Below are positions 35,839-48,999 of a DNA stretch of 64,000 nt, piece after piece. Origin of the DNA: Ignelater luminosus (Eukaryota; Arthropoda; Insecta; Coleoptera; Elateridae). The notes under the pieces are model-generated. The model made no database searches and was not told where the DNA came from. It was given only the letters and a program-made list of their open reading frames with translations. How positions within the stretch are numbered: position 1 is the first letter of the stretch; every line of letters begins with the position of its first letter. The position numbers and the translations under genes are program-made. The stretch lies in the NCBI GenBank assembly GCA_011009095.1, contig VTPC01004631.1, forward strand, positions 35,499-99,498. The letters are read 5' to 3'.

Positions 35839-37545
35839 ATAACTGTACGCTGCACGGAATTCACACCAAACAGTGACCCTTGATTGAGCAAACATAACTG
35901 AAGGGTAGTAAAGCAGACCAACACAGAACGTTACTGAACAAATGCTATAAAGTTTCGAAAACCAGAAGGTATGTATGAAGACAAGAATAATCGGTTTAAA
36001 TCAAGCAACCTCTGACTGAGATATATCTTTTTGGCTGAAACAGTCTTAACGAAACAGGCAACGCTACCGTCCTTGTTAAGAATTGGCTAGATTTGAGCAT
36101 TCTTCTGCATTCGTAAATTGCATTTTTTTTGGAAGAAGAAAGTATCGAAGTTTGGTCAGAAATTGTTGTGGTAATGTAAGGAAGGTGGCGAGGGGAAGCG
36201 TATTACAACTTTTAATTACGAGAAAACTTATTCTATGCGGGCTTTCGTAAGTGCAACAAAATATTCTTCATCCTTCTCTGCAAAAAGTTCTGTGACATTT
36301 TTCGAAGTTAGTTTGCTTTTTAGCATATTGCACAATAAATGGTATTGCTTTTAACAATTCTTTAGAACGCCTCTTCACTTTCTTTGTTTTAGCATCTTAC
36401 TTATTTACGTTACCAGACCGGAAACAGCTCCTGTAAAGCATTACGGTATTTTAATAATTTGACATGTATGTAAGAGTAAGTTTCATGAGTACTTAGAAAA
36501 TGTACAGATTCTTGCATAAATAATGTTGCAGTTTGTTTTTTAAATAAAATAAGTCTAATTTTGTATTAATTATCCAAAATCTCCTAAGGGAATACACATA
36601 TTTTGCCTGATTAATGCTTAATCTGATTTTGAGTAGGCATTTGATCAATCCATTCATTAAAATACTGAATTGCGACATTATGTATGCAATAGACTGTATG
36701 TTACATGTTTGGAAACGCTCTTAAATCTGCCTACGTGTCTTATAAAGAAACTGCGTTCAGACTATAGTAATGCAAACTACTATTATGTATTCCATTTATT
36801 TATGGTAGGTAGCTTTTGCTACGAATGTATATTATTCAAAACATTTTTGCAGAGAAAAACAGACCAAACGCTGATGAGATGGAATGAAAAGCTTTTCTTA
36901 TGCACCCACCAGTACTACTAGGGTTTGAATTAAATTGCTCAATTTGTTCAAAAGTTGTTAGAGAAAGTGTGATTGTGTGGTAATCTGACGTCATCTTTGA
37001 GTCACCATAACTCTTGAACAAACAAAGAAAAACTTTGTCATCAAATGCCCTCAAGTTACCCGTGGGCACTACCCTTATTATAATATTAGATACATCCATA
37101 GAATAATATAGTTACCCACAGTCAACATGATGGCACTTTGATCATTGAGTTCTTTGCAAGTTTATAGGAATATCTCACCTAATATCTTATTATTTACAAC
37201 TATTTCATTGATACAAATGTATAGTACAAGAACCACTGATAGAAAAAGAACACCTGAATCCTAACTTTCTGGAGAGAAAAGTATCTAGGTACTCTGCTGA
37301 CAATTTCAACGACCTAGCATGCGCTCGTAAAGCAAATTATGAAAAAGCCTAGTTTTTCCACCATTCCTAACTATCTGGCGTTTATAAATTTTTGTAAAGT
37401 AACGAAATACAAGTATTTTGGTGAAACCGCCAGAACGCTACACATTGGCCGTAAGTTAGGATTCAGGTCTTTTTTTTCTATCAATGGCTCTTGTTACTAT
37501 ATTATATACAATGCTGTATATTAAAAAACGAATGGGGAATTGCAC

Positions 37546-37776
37546 GTGATAACAAGAGATCATTAAAATTTCAATTCCCGGTAGGCTATGGAATTCTTCC
37601 GTGGGGCGTAGCTTAGACACACGCACGCCAACCAAGAGCACGCCAATGCATAACCTAAAACAAATTCAAACTGTCAATTTGACAGATAATTCTTACTGAG
37701 AATGGAATAAGCTAAGACATGAAATTTTTTTCATAGCCTACTGGGAACTGAAATTTTAATGGTCGCATGTTATAAC
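37546..37776. mobile_element. Small MITE-like inverted repeat, 231 bp
   Basis: GTGATAACAAGAGATCATTA and on through GGTAGGCTATG (37546-37590) pairs in inverted form with CATAGCCTACTGGGAACTG to GTTATAAC (37732-37776). The arms are about 45 bp. No coding content is present, and the target duplication is unclear. Confidence 0.65.
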
Positions 37777-38824
37777 ACAAAAATTTATAACGGCAATATA
37801 ACATAATAGCACTGTTTTATGAAGAGAATTTGAGGAGTAATAGAATAATAAAAAGTGTAATCACCAGACGTAGGGATTTCGCGAGAGGTAACAAGGGTCG
37901 GACTCATATTAGAACATTAAAGTTGTTAATTTGCTAATTAAAGAAAAAGTCAATACTGTTAAAGTCGGTTTCTCACATTTCAATTTATTGTGGGTGTTAT
38001 CAGATTTGTGGCGAGAGCGAGACGCGATATCTGAGTAAATTGACAGGTGTAACGTGTACTGTGTTATCGCTCGCGCATTTCCTATGTTTAATAATTACAT
38101 ACATTTTGGAAAAAAAGAGAAACTCATCATAAAAGCAGAACTACATTTTATCTGCCAAGAATAAAAAATCCTATTAAAAGATGAAATCACAGAAAGATAG
38201 AGAAATAATATACTTCTGTTTAGTGACGGAATGCAAAGGGCTAGGGAATGATGGTTAAGATTTGAGTTTATTAAAAGAGATGGAACATAAAACAAATATC
38301 CCTGATTCATAGGGTAATCAATTACTGTGTCAGAATAAATTATGGAGCATAGCATTTTTGAATCATCGAAACATTGGACGTTTACTAAAAAGGATGCCTG
38401 TGATTCATACAAAAATTCTTAGTAAGATTTTCAAATTAATCCGTGAAAAACAGAATTTGGAACTGAAAATGCTATGGTAATTTATATGAATGTATGCCAA
38501 ATACAGATAAGAGTAGGATGGGGCACATAGGTATAGTAAGAATTTGATAGTTGCGACACAGTTGTTTCTAATTAATTTCTAGTGCTAAACCAAGGGAACT
38601 ATAATACAAAAATAAACAAATTGTTAATAATATAATGGCGTTAGCATTTTTATAAGGCGAGGTTAGAGAGCCCAAAAACAAAATTACTAACTGCTGTCAT
38701 CAGGAGCTAAAGGTCACCATGTTTGGATAACAGAAACTGGAAAGTTGAGTAAGTCTAAGAGTAGGTAAATCGTAACAACTAATTCAATATTATTAACATT
38801 TAAATTCTGAAGGAATCACACTTT
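37777..38824. other. Intergenic DNA
   Basis: No gene or repeat was recognised. The 105-codon - frame at 38095-38412 has no recognisable motif. Confidence 0.4.
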
Positions 38825-39348
38825 TAATTTGTGCAGTTTTTATTGGTAAACAATAATATTTATTACATTACACAGTAGTACCCATTCCCCTTTCTATTGC
38901 AAATCACAGATTTCAAGGTAAGTAGATGGGTAAATTATAAATGCAAATGCAATTCCTTAAAATATCGTTTTATATCTTACAAATAATTTTTGGTTGATAG
39001 TCTGTAACTGCCAAAGGAAATCAAAATATAAAATTGTTTGTAAAGAAATGTACATTTTCTCATTTTATCTATGAAATTGAATAACTCTACAGCTTTATTC
39101 TTCCTTATAGTATAACAATAATGACAACAAAACTATCAAAAACAAAATGTCTAGTTAAATTTATAACTCTTATGTATATATCCAATATTACAAATTATGT
39201 ATAACCTTAAAAATACTATACATAAGTGAAACTGAATCAGATTTAATTATTTAATATAATAGAAAATTCTAGCCTATTCTGACACATCTTCACATCTGGA
39301 TGGAATCAAATACTCCTCTGCAAACGATTTGTTTTTCTTAGTTTATTG
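38825..39348 (-). other. Likely 3'UTR of the sarcoplasmic calcium-binding protein gene
   Basis: This lies directly downstream (- strand) of the TAA at 39349-39351. TTTATT, the complement of AATAAA, occurs at 39342-39347 (next to the stop) and at 38839-38844, about 510 bp on, so the transcript could end near either. No open frames occur. Confidence 0.4.
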
Positions 39349-39489
39349 TTAATAATTATTCATTGGTATTTCTGAAAGTGGGCCAAATAGATATACAGCA
39401 CTACATTCTTCATCTGGATTTCCCAAAAATTGCGCATAAAGTTCTTGGTAACGTGATAACGTCAAGCCTCCTCGTCTACGATCGTCGTC
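39349..39489 (-). CDS. Sarcoplasmic calcium-binding protein, last coding exon
   Basis: Read on the - strand from the acceptor TTTTTTCAG (AG at 39490-39491), it is in phase 0 and ends in TAA. It begins DDDRRRGGLTLSRYQELYAQ and continues FLGNPDEECSAVYLFGPLSE. The fourth EF-hand position lacks a canonical loop, as is usual in this family. NPDE.C.A.YLFGPL is the family's C-terminal signature. Confidence 0.95.
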   Translation of the reverse strand, partial: DDDRRRGGLTLSRYQELYAQFLGNPDEECSAVYLFGPLSEIPMNNY

Positions 39490-40991
39490 CTGAAAAAATA
39501 AAACTTTATCATCTTAGAATTGGCTGTTTTAAATCGTCCATAAGTACCTACTTGTCAACTATTTGCTACTATTTGCAACATCAGCTAGCATTTATTTTTA
39601 AATGAAATACTTATAAATTACTTATATTTATGTGTTTAAGACGGCACTACAAAAAACATCATTAAACTGTTACATAAGACAACATCGTGCAATCCCAAAA
39701 TTTACTGTGACTAGCGACGTACAATTTGTTTGTACTACAACAGGGATTAATTAGAATAAAGTAAGGTCCCATTAATTTAATTTGTCCCTAGTCCTTGCGT
39801 CTAGTGCCAAGTATCACGGAAAAAGGACCTCCAATGTCCTTCCTTTGTGTATTAAAATATAAAGATGTCCTCGCTATAGAAATATCTATTTTTCTCTTTG
39901 TTAACTCTATTTTTATGTGTGAGTTATACTGCAGAAGATGCATTCCTTCAAATCTTCTTTGGGCAAATGGAACAGATTATAATTATTGAACACAAGCCAA
40001 AATGTTTTGACTTTATGAGTATTATAACATCTTGTATAATATATGCTGATATGAACACTCTGCCAAGATGGAGTTATTTATATTGAAGACCTATAACAAT
40101 TAATATGTTTTGGTCCTCCTTCAAAGAATTATTGGCTTTAGAAATAAACAGTACAATATTGGTTGTTTTGATTTTAAAGAACATGTGAGCGCTTTCTAAA
40201 TCGCTGTAGATTTTATAGATTTTTATATTTACCCCAGACATGGTACATAAAAAGTACAAACAACTTCAAATGAATTTTAGAGTTCATATATTGAGTTTAT
40301 GACAATTCTAAAAATCTAAAAATAGAACAACGCTTTATACTTGTGTCTTTAGTTGGTATAAATGGAATGGAAGCATTTAAGAACTTGAAAGAATCTTATG
40401 CTAGAGAAATCTTGTAATTCGTACTATGTAGGTATGATTTATTTGCAGAATGAAAATGAAAAAGAATAGTGATTGTAACAATTATTTCGATCTGTAGAAG
40501 GCAATGCTGAAGATTTGACACAGACATGGTTTAGTATTTGCAATATGAAAACTTCGACAGTACACAAAAACGAAACGGATGACCTAATGAGGGTATTTAT
40601 TCAAACCTTTTTTTTGTAAAGAATTCAATGCTCTGCAGAATCGTATATATTCACTTTTGTTGCAGTTTCCGAAGTATTCGCCTTTGGAGTTCAAAATTCG
40701 CCTTTTATCTTTATTCCTCCCGATTGCTCATACTACACAAAAAGTTGAGTGAAACAAAATAAATTCCTTACCAAGTCATAGATTTTCATCGGTTTCATTT
40801 ATTTCAAAATTGGTTCCTCACCAAGGCTTAAAACAATTTTATTTGACTGGTCTAAACCGTATTACAATTATTATTCTGAAAATACAATCAGTATTATTCT
40901 GAAAGCGGAGAAAATAGTCAATTCTCCATGATTTCCATTTAAAAACATTTGGGAATGCAAAGCATAACCACAACGAACTCCGTTTTGTTAC

Positions 40992-41180
40992 TTTTTTCAA
41001 ACTTTGGTGGCCATCTTGACCATGTTCTCGAAGTGATTTCAAAAAACTAAAAGTATACGTATCCCTTATTTTTTGATGTACATTACGGTTGTAAAGTAAA
41101 GAAATTTGAAGATTTTTCAAATTTCGACGGCCATTTTGACCATGTTCCCAAAGGGATATCAAAAAACAAAGACACAGCGT
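40992..41180. repeat. Two tandem copies of a 120-bp unit, diverged
   Basis: TGGCCATCTTGACCATGTTC (about 41008) and CGGCCATTTTGACCATGTTC (about 41128) are corresponding parts of two copies spaced 120 bp. Each is followed by CAAAAAACTAAA or CAAAAAACAAA. This explains the internal repeat (SLxEHGQxG) seen in the - frame at 40839-41162, which is not a gene. Confidence 0.7.
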
Positions 41181-41879
41181 CGTCTTTAGTATTTTATGGA
41201 GAATACAAATCTGAAGTCAAAATTTTACAATTTAACGAAAAATGCGGACAAACAGACATACAGACGACGCCTTTCGGAGTTTGTTGAAAATTACTGTTCC
41301 TGTTATAACTCAAAACACAGAAATAAAATAAGAATCTATTATTAGAGTGGTTATTTTATTTTAGACATCAGACCATACAAAAAGCTTCCAAGCAATTTTT
41401 TCCATTATTTCTTGTAATGAAGATACAACTACTTGACAAAATCTGAAGAAAGCCTATTTTCGCCTATAACTCACAAGCAAACGGAGATATATAAATTCCA
41501 TATATACATATGCATAAAGCTATATTTAAATCTTGACACCGTATGGTAAATATTGCAAAAACAAGAAATATTACGACAGGAGATACAGTCATATCAGGGT
41601 CGTAGCTTCGTAGGCAAGGAGGTATTAGAGAGTACTGAACATTTCTCACAACTGTACTAAAGAACTAATTATAGGGCTTAAACAAGCCGGCAAACGTTAA
41701 AAAGTCGCCAAAGGCGGTCCACTATTTAGGTGATAATCTTCTCTTCAGTAATCAAATAGTGAAATTTTGAAAGCCCAGAACCATAAGCGCAAGAAGACGT
41801 AGCGTGTCTAGTACAGATGGCACAAAACAAGCTGTCGGCTGTGATATTGACTTGTAGACAGGTCACTCGGTCGCGGCAA

Positions 41880-42600
41880 CCTAAACCTTGGGAACCAGGC
41901 GAAGTCTAGTCAAGTTAGGGTATGGATCAGTGTCAGGCGGCGATGGTTTTTGCGGCTGCAACATCCCAAAATATTCCTAAAATTCTCGTCCGTCCACGTA
42001 CCCGTACGTATTCGGGTACGCGGACATCCTATTGTGGTGATAATGATGAGTGTCAGCAAGACACCCAAGAAGAAGTCTTCGTCATATGGTTGAAACGTGG
42101 TGATAAACTGCGCGCGACGTAGAACCCATAACCAAACAAGGATATTCAGTCAACATGACTTAGCAGTGACGGAGCTTTGTTTGCGAAATATGGCAATAAG
42201 AGAGCCAGAATACTGTCAATGATCAGGACAATAGCGGTACAAAACGGCATGACGTTTTACTTTTCAGAACTACACAACCATGCACCAATAGGACGGAGCG
42301 ATAAAGAGAGATATCGGACGACCGACCGTGCTGTGGTACTTTGGTGGTTTGCGTGGAGGCTCAGCCTTCGACGATTCATGGCAGAACGAAACTGAAGAGC
42401 ACTTTGGCGACGGCTTGTAGATGGTTTCTTCCCTCAGTGGCGTCGACTGTAGGATGCTCAGACGGTCTCGATTCCCAGAGGACATCTGAAGCATGATAAA
42501 AGAAACTTCCGGCGAACGGAGTGACCAGTTCCAGTCAGGATTGTGGAACGCTTCAATGGCAAGTACAGACCAACACGCCTTCACTCTTCTGCACAACACC
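41880..42600 (+). pseudogene. GC-rich transposon relic with FLYWCH-like segment
   Basis: This block is visibly richer in G and C than its flanks and carries long but broken frames. The frame at about 42177-42300 reads FAKYGNKRARILSMIRTIAV, then QNGMTFYFSELHNHAP. That resembles the end of a FLYWCH zinc finger (K.CKARI....NG..FY.SG.HNHAP), a domain common in Mutator-like (MULE) transposases; the cysteine normally before ARI is Arg here. The downstream part (to 42600) stays fairly open with several stops and was not recognised. Mutator-type origin is an inference. Confidence 0.35.
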
Positions 42601-44188
42601 AGACTTGTATGTAAGACTTAAGACTAAGAAGCATTTATACGTAAAAATTACATGAATCTCTTTACGAACAAAAAAAAGTCATCAACTAAAAAACATAGAA
42701 GATCTGGGTATTGCAGATCAGAAGACAAGAAATATCAAGACCGACCAGACTCAGACAACGATGATCGTAATTCTCCTAATTAAACTATAACCAAAGTTGA
42801 TTTGCCAATACATTTCAGAAGTAACAGATTAGACAGTGCTTCTGAAATGTAAAAGATGAATAATACTGAACCTTCTGTTACCAGTATTTTTTCACTCATA
42901 TTTAAAAAGAAAGAATATCAGTTCCGTTCGCTGGGTCTTTCTACTTTAATAGTGAAGCAGTCATTTTTCCAGCAGAAAAGGATGATCCTACAGATAACAG
43001 AATACGAATTAGTTTGGCTTGAGTTTAGACCAGAGTCTGAACAACAAAACTTGTTCATATTAATTGGTAACTTCCCAATTAAATTAACAAACAAACCCAA
43101 ATTTAGCAGGGATAGTTGCCAATCTTCCTCGAGAATTTTAAGGGCTTTAGATTTGTAAATATTAATGCTAGTCGTATAGGTTAAGTTCATAGATTTCCAA
43201 AGGTTGCAATTTCAAGAGCATGAGCTACTGTCTCTGTCGTAAAGCCTGTTAAGGTTGGAGTTTCAAGATGTATGGAGTTAGAATGTCAAGAAGGATTAAT
43301 AAGGAATCGAGGAAAAGGAACAGTTTTGCAATGGTCAAAATCATTCTACGGTAAAGTACGTATACTGACAGCAGTTCTCAGCATCTGATGCAAAATAACT
43401 ACAATCATACAAAAGATTTCATATTCTATTTGAGTTACTTGAAAAAGCATATCTCAATATAAAATTGATTAACATTTAAACAATGAGTTTGGAAGATTTC
43501 AGAGAACACAAAATTACTACTTGAAAACGACACACTTCACGAGAGAAATTCCAGACTGACATTTTCATTGTGAAAAGATTAAAGCTAGTCATTTTCCAGC
43601 GTTGTAATATGTTTTCTTTCAAATTGCCGTGGTTTCTTTTGAATACCAACTACAAACAGTTGCAAAAGTAGGTTCCTAGAATAATACCAAATAAAAAATT
43701 TCAACGCAACAAAGATTGACAAACGTAGAAATTATTAAAATCTATGAAGGAAAAGGATGAAATCTGAAATTGGACAGGTTCAGATGTGATGTAAAAATGT
43801 TTATCTTGAGACGTAGCTTATTGCCTGTAAAGATTTACAGTTGTAAGAAACAACTATTATGAAGAAAAAGAACTAAATTATATTGAAAGATAGGATGCAA
43901 TAGCAAGTAAACATTACTCTTTTTACGTTTGGACATATAACACATTCTTTCAAGTTAAACAGGACAGAAAATAAAACCGTAAATAAAGTAGTACACAAAG
44001 TCCAAATGTAACAATAACGTTCTGCTTATAATCAATATCTTACTCTTTTAGATAATTGAATATTTTAAAAAAAAACCTTTCATTATAGGCTTATCCTCGA
44101 TCGATTTTACTTATCTGGATAAAATCTTCTACCTATCAAAAACAAAATAGTTCCAATGATTATCAGTATGTAAAATAAAAATACTTAC

Positions 44189-44422
44189 ACTTAGTAGATT
44201 GTCAAACGCTTCATCTATAACTTCAACATCATCAATAGCGTACTTAGTGACACAGTTATACCTATATTCTTCAGCAGCAATAATTCCATCATCATTGAGA
44301 TCAACCATTTTAAAATTAGAATCTATAAACATTTTCATAGCTTGGGGAAAGTCTTCATACCTTCTGCCCAAACAGCATTGCTGAACTGCTTGCTTGAATT
44401 CCTCTACTGTAATTTTTCCATC
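44189..44422 (-). CDS. Sarcoplasmic calcium-binding protein, middle exon (EF-hands 2-3)
   Basis: It lies between acceptor CTGTTACAG (AG at 44423-44424) and donor GTAAGT (44183-44188), 234 nt, phase 0 at both ends. It starts inside EF loop 2 (DGKITVEEF, completing ADFNK from the previous exon). It then encodes KQAVQQCCLGRRYEDFPQA and EF loop 3, DLNDDGIIAAEE, with all calcium ligands present. It ends at AIDDVEVIDEAFDNLLS. Confidence 0.96.
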
Positions 44423-45082
44423 CTGTAACAGGTCCTTTTGTTTTGGACCAACAGAAATACAATCTGCAATGTTTTCCGTGTTTGTGTCTCTGTGGCACGT
44501 TAGAAAACTAACTACTTTTTGTTATGAAGCACCAACCTTCTACGAATCTACAAAGATACTTTCTACCTACTTGTGCGCGCGTGAAGCGTGTGTAATGCGT
44601 TATGTAATGCTGCGCGTTGTAAAAACCACGTAACTAGCTCAAATGGATCATTCAAAATATTATCAGCAATCCAACAAACCTGTTAATAATGAAAGTTAAT
44701 TGCTTCTATTAAAGATAAAGTAAATAAGCAGATAGATAGATTTTAGCTATAAGAAATATTCTAGAAAAGAGATAAGCACTAACTAATTTGATCAAATTTT
44801 ATATATTTTTTTTGTAATAAAACCAAATCTTTTAGGAAAGATTGAAGATCCGGTAAAGAAGGGATTAAACGTATTTGCATCATACATAGCAAATAAATAA
44901 ATATCCAGATAGACCAAATATTATCAACACAAGTGATATCCTAACTTTGATGAAAAATGAAGACTTCCAGGTCAAAACTCGTTATTGGAAAAGACTTCAT
45001 TTAACAAATTATTCAAACTTATCAAAAACCAATGACAGCATCAAGAGACTAAAGATTCTTAATAGTCCAGGCATTTGGTAGA
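44423..45082 (-). other. Intron, plain part
   Basis: AT-rich; nothing recognised apart from shadow frames. Confidence 0.4.
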
Positions 45083-46400
45083 AAATAAAAGAAAGTTTTG
45101 GTGGAGTTTTGATTTTTGGTACTATATGGTATTTTGGGTCGCTAAACACGAATTAGAGGTTTGCCAAAAAGAGTTTTCTCGGGAAATAGGTTTTTCCCAA
45201 AAAAACGTGTAAAAACGGACATTTTTTGGTTTTTCCAAAATAACTCGGAAACTATGCATTTTACGCGGAAGTCGACCCAGTATTAAATTAAAGAGGATAA
45301 GATGTCCTACATTTTATGTATTTGAGGTTTTTTCTCCGATTAATAGTTTATCCGCGAAAACGCCGCGAAAATGGGTGTCAAAAGTCAAAGCTCTCAATAA
45401 CGGGAATTACGGTACTGTACGTAGATTTAACACAAAAACTATCCATTTTACGCAAATGCTGACCATGTATTATATTAAAGGTGATGTAATTGACTATATT
45501 TTATGTATCTGAGATCAACGATTTCGCTGTTAGCCCATCCGTACATTCTCCCCCGCCACTAGTTTTTCACTGCTAAGTAAAATATCGCTCATCCCTAATC
45601 CTCGTAGTTCAGGGATGTAATGTTTATTAGTACAGCTGTAGTAGATCTATTACAGTTACATCCTATCTATTACCCTATTACAATAATACACGAATTTATT
45701 ACATTTACCCTTATCCGGGCAATCTATTTTAGTTATGTTACAGGACAAGGTAATATTGCCCTTATCTGTTTTATGTAAGATGACTAGGAGTAAATCTCTT
45801 TCTTGGTTCGATAAAATTTCGCAAAATCGTATAACCTAATTTACCTACAGGGATTGAAAGAAAGATCGCATCATAAAAACCATATCTTTCTAGTGGGTTT
45901 CTTCATTTCTGTATAATAATTCTACAAAATCATATATTCTACAACTTGTACGTGACTTTTTCGAAATTCATATCTTCTTTCCTTCGACATGGTTTTTCAA
46001 ATATTTAAAAACCCAAGCATCAAATGAGACTGTAATTGTAGTTGGGGAGGATGTAGTGGACCTCTTGGTTATTTTGACAGGTCTCTGCAGAGTTGGCTTT
46101 TGACACCCATTTTCGCGGCGCTCTCGCAGACAAACTGTTAATCGGAGAAAAAAGCCCCAAATACATTAAATGTAAGAAATCTTATCCTCTTTAATTTAAT
46201 ACCGAGTAGACTTCCACGTAAAATGCATAGTTTTTTAGTTATTTTGGAAAAACCGAAAAATGTCCGTTTTTACACGTTTTTTTAGGAAAAAACGTATTTT
46301 CCGAGAAAATTCTTATTGGCAAACCTCTTATTCGTGTTCAGCGACCCAAAATACCATATAGTACCAAAAATCAAAACTCCACCAAAACTTTCTTTTATTT
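45083..46400. mobile_element. Foldback element with about 305-bp arms
   Basis: AAATAAAAGAAAGTTTTGGT (45083) is inverted at the right end as ACCAAAACTTTCTTTTATTT (ending 46400). Pairing continues through GTCCGTTTTTACACG, TAATTTAATACxGxGTxGACT and CATTTTCGCGGCG to about 45387/46096. The 700-bp centre has no coding frame. No clear target duplication was seen, so the superfamily is unknown. Confidence 0.75.
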
Positions 46401-47289
46401 GCCCTTTTTGATCACCTAAGACAATAAGTTTCAAAATAGAAAATAAAGTTTCAAAAGATTATACCATAACTGAAAGGAACGTGACATAGCGTATGTTAAA
46501 TATTCATAAATCTTCGCCAGGCCTGTAACCATATCAGAAACACATACAATTAGATTAACAAATGTAATTTAGACTGTAGAATTAACTCACCGACACATTT
46601 GTGTAGAACAACATAAAACTTGAATTAGGGAGACAGGTTGGTCTATCTATTTTAATATGTCTTTGGAATACACAGAATTTGCTGTTTAATAAATCAATGT
46701 TTACAATGACGATATTAACTTCATGACAATAACATACATAAAATAAGAATTGGAAGATAAAGAAGTAAAATGAAGCTCTTTGACAACGTGGAGAAAGCGA
46801 AGACCTTAAAATAGGTAAACTACAATAAAGAACCACAATAACAAATTCACTTATCAATGTAATCAGGAAAAAGGCTGTAGAATTGAAAATCTACATAAGG
46901 ATAACGCTTACAAACAAGGCAGCTTTTAACTCTAAAACCATTCATAAAAATCAACAAATATATACAACATACACGTACCTACAGTATGTAAGTTTAAAAG
47001 AAAAATACTACCTACACCGAATATTGGAACCAATACAGGATGATCGGCCATAAAGATTAAGGTGTAACATGAACTGTATGGACATCTTAAAGAACCAGAT
47101 ACAGAACGATTTATATAATGCGAACCAAACGACTGGAATGACCACATCGTGTGAATGGACAATAGCAAAAACCTCAAAAGAGCTCTTAAGGGAGAAAGTT
47201 TAAAAGCAGAAGTAACAATACTGTAGAAAGATGCAGTGAACATCCTGATAGTTTAAAAATGGACGGTCAATGCCTAGAACATTGGAAAA

Positions 47290-48990
47290 ACTGTTAGATA
47301 TGCAATGCATGGTATGCTAGCCAAGAAGACACTACACACACACACAACAGAAACAACCTCACATCACGTAATTAGGAGACTGGGAAAGGCCATTAATTAG
47401 AAGGAGGTAGTACTGAGGTCTTCTCTAGGTAAAGAATGCACCTTCATAAACACCTCCTTTGTGGCAATAATTACTGCCTGCAAAGAACATAAACTTAAGG
47501 AAACCTGTTGCAGATAAATTCGGTCCATGCTCAAAGGAAGAATAATACATTCGACCCTATCGGGGGTAACATACAATGTCCGCAGGGTGGGATCATGTTC
47601 CATCTACTGTGAATGGTTGTTGACAAACTACTATGTAGGTTAAGTTGATGATATGACCATCATAAAACAAGGCAAATTCACAAATAGGATGTATATTCTC
47701 CTGAATACAGCACTGGACTGGTTGAATAATAAAAGTCTCTCAACTCATTCTCAAAAAAAACACAATAGTCACTTTCACCAATAGAAGAAAGTTGGAGAGA
47801 TTATATCCTTCGAATTTACATGGTGAGGAACTGTCAAGGTCTGGGTAGGTTAAGTGTCTTGGAGTTATCCATGCTGCGAGACTATCGAAAAAAGTGTTTA
47901 CCACCTTTGTGGAATCTATGGAAAAACCTGAAGACTTGTACCTAGCATGGTATATTGATTATATACCAGGGTGATCAGTTCAGTGCTAACATATGCAGCC
48001 TCGTCATGATTGCCCAAGGTGCTGCCAACAAATACCAGAATTTAACTAGTCAAGATTCAAAGATTGACTTGTTTTGAAATAAAAGGAGCTATGGAAACGA
48101 CTACTACTGTGACTAGAAAGCTTGGTCGATATCTTCAGGCCATTGCTCAATCTTTAAGAGAATAGGCGACCTTGTTTTTGACATGAGATCAGATCAGATT
48201 ATGCTACCCCAGCAATACACCTGAGCAAAAACTTTCAGGTAACTACTGACAGAAAGATCTGGAACAGTACTGAATCAACTTTACCATTCGACGGATTGAT
48301 CTGATTTGGATGGAATGGTATAAAACTAAAGTTGAAACTTTGGTTCTTTCTACGGAAATATATCACAGTTTCTTAGGCAGAAGTTCATGAAATACAGAGA
48401 TGTACAGATGAAAACCTAAAACAAATAAGTAGATAAACGTATCTACATATTTATAGATTAAAAGCTTTTCAGGGGACTCAAGTAACATCGAAATTTGTAA
48501 TGGAAAGCCTTAGGGCATTATGTATCTTTGGAGGCCTTAATACAGCGAAACTAATTTGGGTATCAGGGCATAGTGTTCATAAAGGCAACGAAGAATCAGA
48601 TTGTTTAGTTAAACTGGGGCCGGAAAATCTTCCTAGCTCTAGGAATACCTAAGTGTTTCCGTAGAGAAACTACAAACACATGAATCAAAGAGCAATCAAG
48701 TCAGCTATGGATTAATTGTTCCGGAAATAGGCACGAGAAATCATTCATAGATGAACCCAGTTAAAAAACACGGTAGAGTTACTCACGGGTCTTCTTCATA
48801 ATATGAAACTGTTTGATAGTGATCTGGACTGCAGATCATTACTATTCAAATTATTCGGATTCGATATGATAGAGTCGAAGGACTTTATTTCTTCTCGACA
48901 AAGAACCTAGTCTTCTTGAGAACACAAGTTGCTTGAGTGGAGCTAGAGCTAATTGGGGAAAGCAGAATACAATGCATGTGGTTGCCATAG
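47290..48990 (+). pseudogene. Non-LTR retrotransposon relic (R1/Jockey-type RT and RNase H)
   Basis: In shifting + frames the order of a LINE polyprotein is recognisable. TETTSHHVIRRLGKAIN and FINTSFVAIITACKEHKLKE (47.35-47.5 kb) come from the RT fingers. VDDMTIIKQGKFTNRMYILL at about 47648 includes the Y/F-x-DD catalytic box with a stop just before. TFTNRRKLERLYP follows, then KCLGVIH. SVLTYAASS...IQRLTCFEIKGAM is at about 47970-48100, and WVSGHSVHKGNEESDCLVKL at about 48555 is the end of an RNase H domain. Many stops and frameshifts show long decay. It lies in the 5.8-kb intron of the calcium-binding protein gene, antisense to it. Confidence 0.85.
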
Positions 48991-48999
48991 ACAGTCTCC

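Larger units (their letters stand above)
39490..44188 (-). other. Intron of the calcium-binding protein gene with repeats
   Basis: No host exon was recognised. It contains a 120-bp tandem duplication (40992-41180) and a GC-rich transposon relic (41.9-42.6 kb). Overlapping + and - frames at 42856-43190 have no recognisable content. Confidence 0.5.

Noticed and set aside
40839-41162. 107-codon - frame with repeated SLxEHGQxG
   Set aside because: The internal repeat is explained by the 120-bp DNA duplication; there is no domain.
42856-43190. Overlapping + (100 codon) and - (90 codon) frames
   Set aside because: No motif in either direction and no splice or start context; probably chance or an old relic.
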